From: Spirochaetes bacterium RBG_16_67_19 | Lineage (GTDB): Bacteria; Spirochaetota; Spirochaetia; SZUA-6; DRHE01 | DNA length: 7,011 nt | Assembly: GCA_001829505.1 (NCBI GenBank) | Contig: MIBK01000170.1 | Location: 5,379-12,389 of the forward strand | Direction: 5' to 3' | Shown: piece by piece, positions 5,692-7,011 of the stretch | Numbering within the stretch: the first letter of the stretch is position 1 | Layout of the letters: each line of letters begins with the position of its first letter | Notes under the pieces: model-generated | Database searches by the model: none | What the model was told of the DNA's origin: nothing | The model's input: the letters and a program-made list of their open reading frames with translations, nothing else | Position numbers and translations under genes: made by a program

Positions 5692-7011
5692 GCCTCCTGG
5701 GCGTCGACGCGGGCACCACCGGCTGCAAAGCCGCCGTGTTCCGCGACGATGGCAGCCTGGCGGCTTCCGCCTACGAAGAGTACGCCTACCGCAGCCCGCA
5801 GCCGGGACAGGCCGAGCTGGACCCCCAGGCGGTCTGGGCCGCGGTCAAGCGGGTGATCGCCGCGGCGGTGTCCGCTTCAGGAGCTTCCGGCGCGGATCCG
5901 GTCCGCGCCCTGGCCGTGACCTCCATGGGGGAGGCGGTCGTTCCGGTTGCGCGGGATCGCCGCGTGCTGGGCCCCTCGCTGTTGAACTTCGATCTCCGCG
6001 GCCAGGAGTACCTGAGCGAGCTGCGCGAGCGCCTCCCCCGCGAAAGGCTGTACCAGCTCAACGGCAACACCCTGGGCAACCAGTACGGCCTGACCAAGCT
6101 GATGTGGATCGCCCGGCGGCGCCCGGAGCTTTATGAGCGGGCGGAGCTGTTCCTGAACTGGTCCGGCTTCCTCAGCTTCATGCTCGGCGGGCAGGCGGCG
6201 GTGGACTACTCCCTGGCCAACCGCAGCCTGCTCTTCGACCTGGATCGCCGCGACTGGTCCGACGAGCTGCTGGCGGCCGCCGGGTTGGACCGCGCCAAGC
6301 TGCCCCCGACCGTAGCCTCCGGCACCCCGCTGGGCGGGGTCCTGCCGGCGGTGGCCGCGGAGCTGGGCCTGCCCCGGGACACGGCCATCGTGGCCGGCGC
6401 GCACGACCAATGCGCCAACGCCGTGGGCTGCGGCGTCACCCGCGAGGGCGAGGCCCTGTTCGGCCTGGGCACCTACCTGTGCATCGTGCCGGTGCATTCT
6501 TCCCGCCCCGCGACCGGCCCCATGCTGGGCATCGGCCTGAACACGGAGCACCACGCCGTGCCCGGGCGCTTCGTGAGCTTCCTGTACAACATGGGCGGCG
6601 CGCTGGTGCGCTGGTACCGGGACACCTTCGCCGCCGCGGAAGCCCGCCTGGCGCGCGAGCGCGGCGTGGAGGTCTACGACGAGCTGTTCGGCGAGCTGCC
6701 GGCCCTGCCCTCCGAAGTGCTGGTGCTGCCCCACTTCAGTCCCACCGGGCCGCCGGATTATATCGAAAACTCCCGGGGCCTGATCACCGGCCTGACCCTC
6801 CAGACCCGCCGCGCGGACATCCTGCAGGGCATCCTGCAGAGCGCCGTGTTCGATCTGAAGGCCTGCACGGACCTGCTGCCCCGCGCCGGGTTGTCCATCC
6901 GCCGCTACCGCGCCGCGGGGGGCGGCAGCAGGTCCGACGCCTGGCTGCGGCTGTGCGCCGACATCCTGGGCGCCCCGTTCGTGCGCCCGCGGGTGAGCGA
7001 AGCGGGAGCCC
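5688..7011 (+). CDS. FGGY-family carbohydrate kinase (C-terminus cut by window edge)
   Basis: 441 codons are present and the reading frame is open at the right edge; usual members have about 490-510 residues, so only a short C-terminal piece is missing. The N-terminal phosphate-binding loop LLGVDAGTTGCKAAVF (3-18), AELDPQAVW (42-50), TSMGEAVVPV (78-87), the substrate-contact segment FDLRGQEY (Asp101, Arg104), the catalytic base Asp240 in VAGAHDQCANAVGCGV, and the adenosine-binding AAGGGSRSDAWL with ADILGAPF (409-431) are all in place. The family phosphorylates xylulose, glycerol, rhamnulose, fuculose, ribulose, AI-2 and others. The overall pattern is nearest to the loosely annotated xylulokinase-like group in which the Trp before Asp-x-x-Arg is replaced by Asn-Phe. 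The ATG at 5688 overlaps the aldolase stop (ATGA), so the two products are made in step. Together they suggest ketose phosphorylation followed by aldol cleavage, or use of a phosphorylated ketose from another source. Confidence 0.92.
   Translation, partial: MSLLGVDAGTTGCKAAVFRDDGSLAASAYEEYAYRSPQPGQAELDPQAVWAAVKRVIAAAVSASGASGADPVRALAVTSMGEAVVPVARDRRVLGPSLLNFDLRGQEYLSELRERLPRERLYQLNGNTLGNQYGLTKLMWIARRRPELYERAELFLNWSGFLSFMLGGQAAVDYSLANRSLLFDLDRRDWSDELLAAAGLDRAKLPPTVASGTPLGGVLPAVAAELGLPRDTAIVAGAHDQCANAVGCGVTREGEALFGLGTYLCIVPVHSSRPATGPMLGIGLNTEHHAVPGRFVSFLYNMGGALVRWYRDTFAAAEARLARERGVEVYDELFGELPALPSEVLVLPHFSPTGPPDYIENSRGLITGLTLQTRRADILQGILQSAVFDLKACTDLLPRAGLSIRRYRAAGGGSRSDAWLRLCADILGAPFVRPRVSEAGA

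Noticed and set aside
5877..6734. 285-codon minus-strand open frame
   Set aside because: Antisense to the FGGY kinase, Gln/Ala/His-rich without domains.

Overview
This is a GC-rich, gene-dense bacterial window. Third codon positions are mostly G or C, and no insertion sequence, phage gene, tRNA, rRNA or CRISPR array is visible. The start of an rnfC gene (Rnf ion-translocating ferredoxin:NAD oxidoreductase) and a DUF1638 protein, a family I associate mainly with anaerobes, suggest an anaerobic or facultative bacterium. High-GC Acidobacteriota or Deltaproteobacteria-type lineages would fit, but the phylum cannot be fixed from this window.

Left half, minus strand (read from about 2940 down to 1): a secreted CapA-type metallophosphoesterase-fold protein (1795-2940), a thiol peroxidase Tpx (1257-1760) and a DUF1638 protein (506-1249) form a tight three-gene run. 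A 241-bp non-coding gap (265-505) follows. It holds a good sigma70-like promoter, a second weaker one and two inverted repeats. It leads into rnfC, of which only the first 88 codons are present (1-264).

Right half, plus strand (from 3044 to the end): an M20-family amidohydrolase of the carbamoylase/ureidopropionase type (3044-4285), a NimA-like flavin-binding PPOX-fold protein (4289-4792), a divergent class II ketose-bisphosphate-type aldolase (4789-5691) and an FGGY sugar kinase (5688 to beyond the window). The genes are separated by 3 bp or overlap by ATGA junctions, so they almost certainly form one translationally coupled operon. The 103-bp gap between capA and this operon is a divergent control region with a small palindrome over each predicted -10 box.

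The kinase and aldolase together suggest phosphorylation of a ketose followed by C-C cleavage. The amidohydrolase could release that sugar or its precursor from an amide, ureido or carbamoyl conjugate. That whole-pathway reading is inference. The most interesting points are the unusual catalytic positions (Gln for His in the amidohydrolase, His for Pro in Tpx), the insertion beside the aldolase metal site, the DUF1638-Tpx pairing and the layered rnf promoter region.
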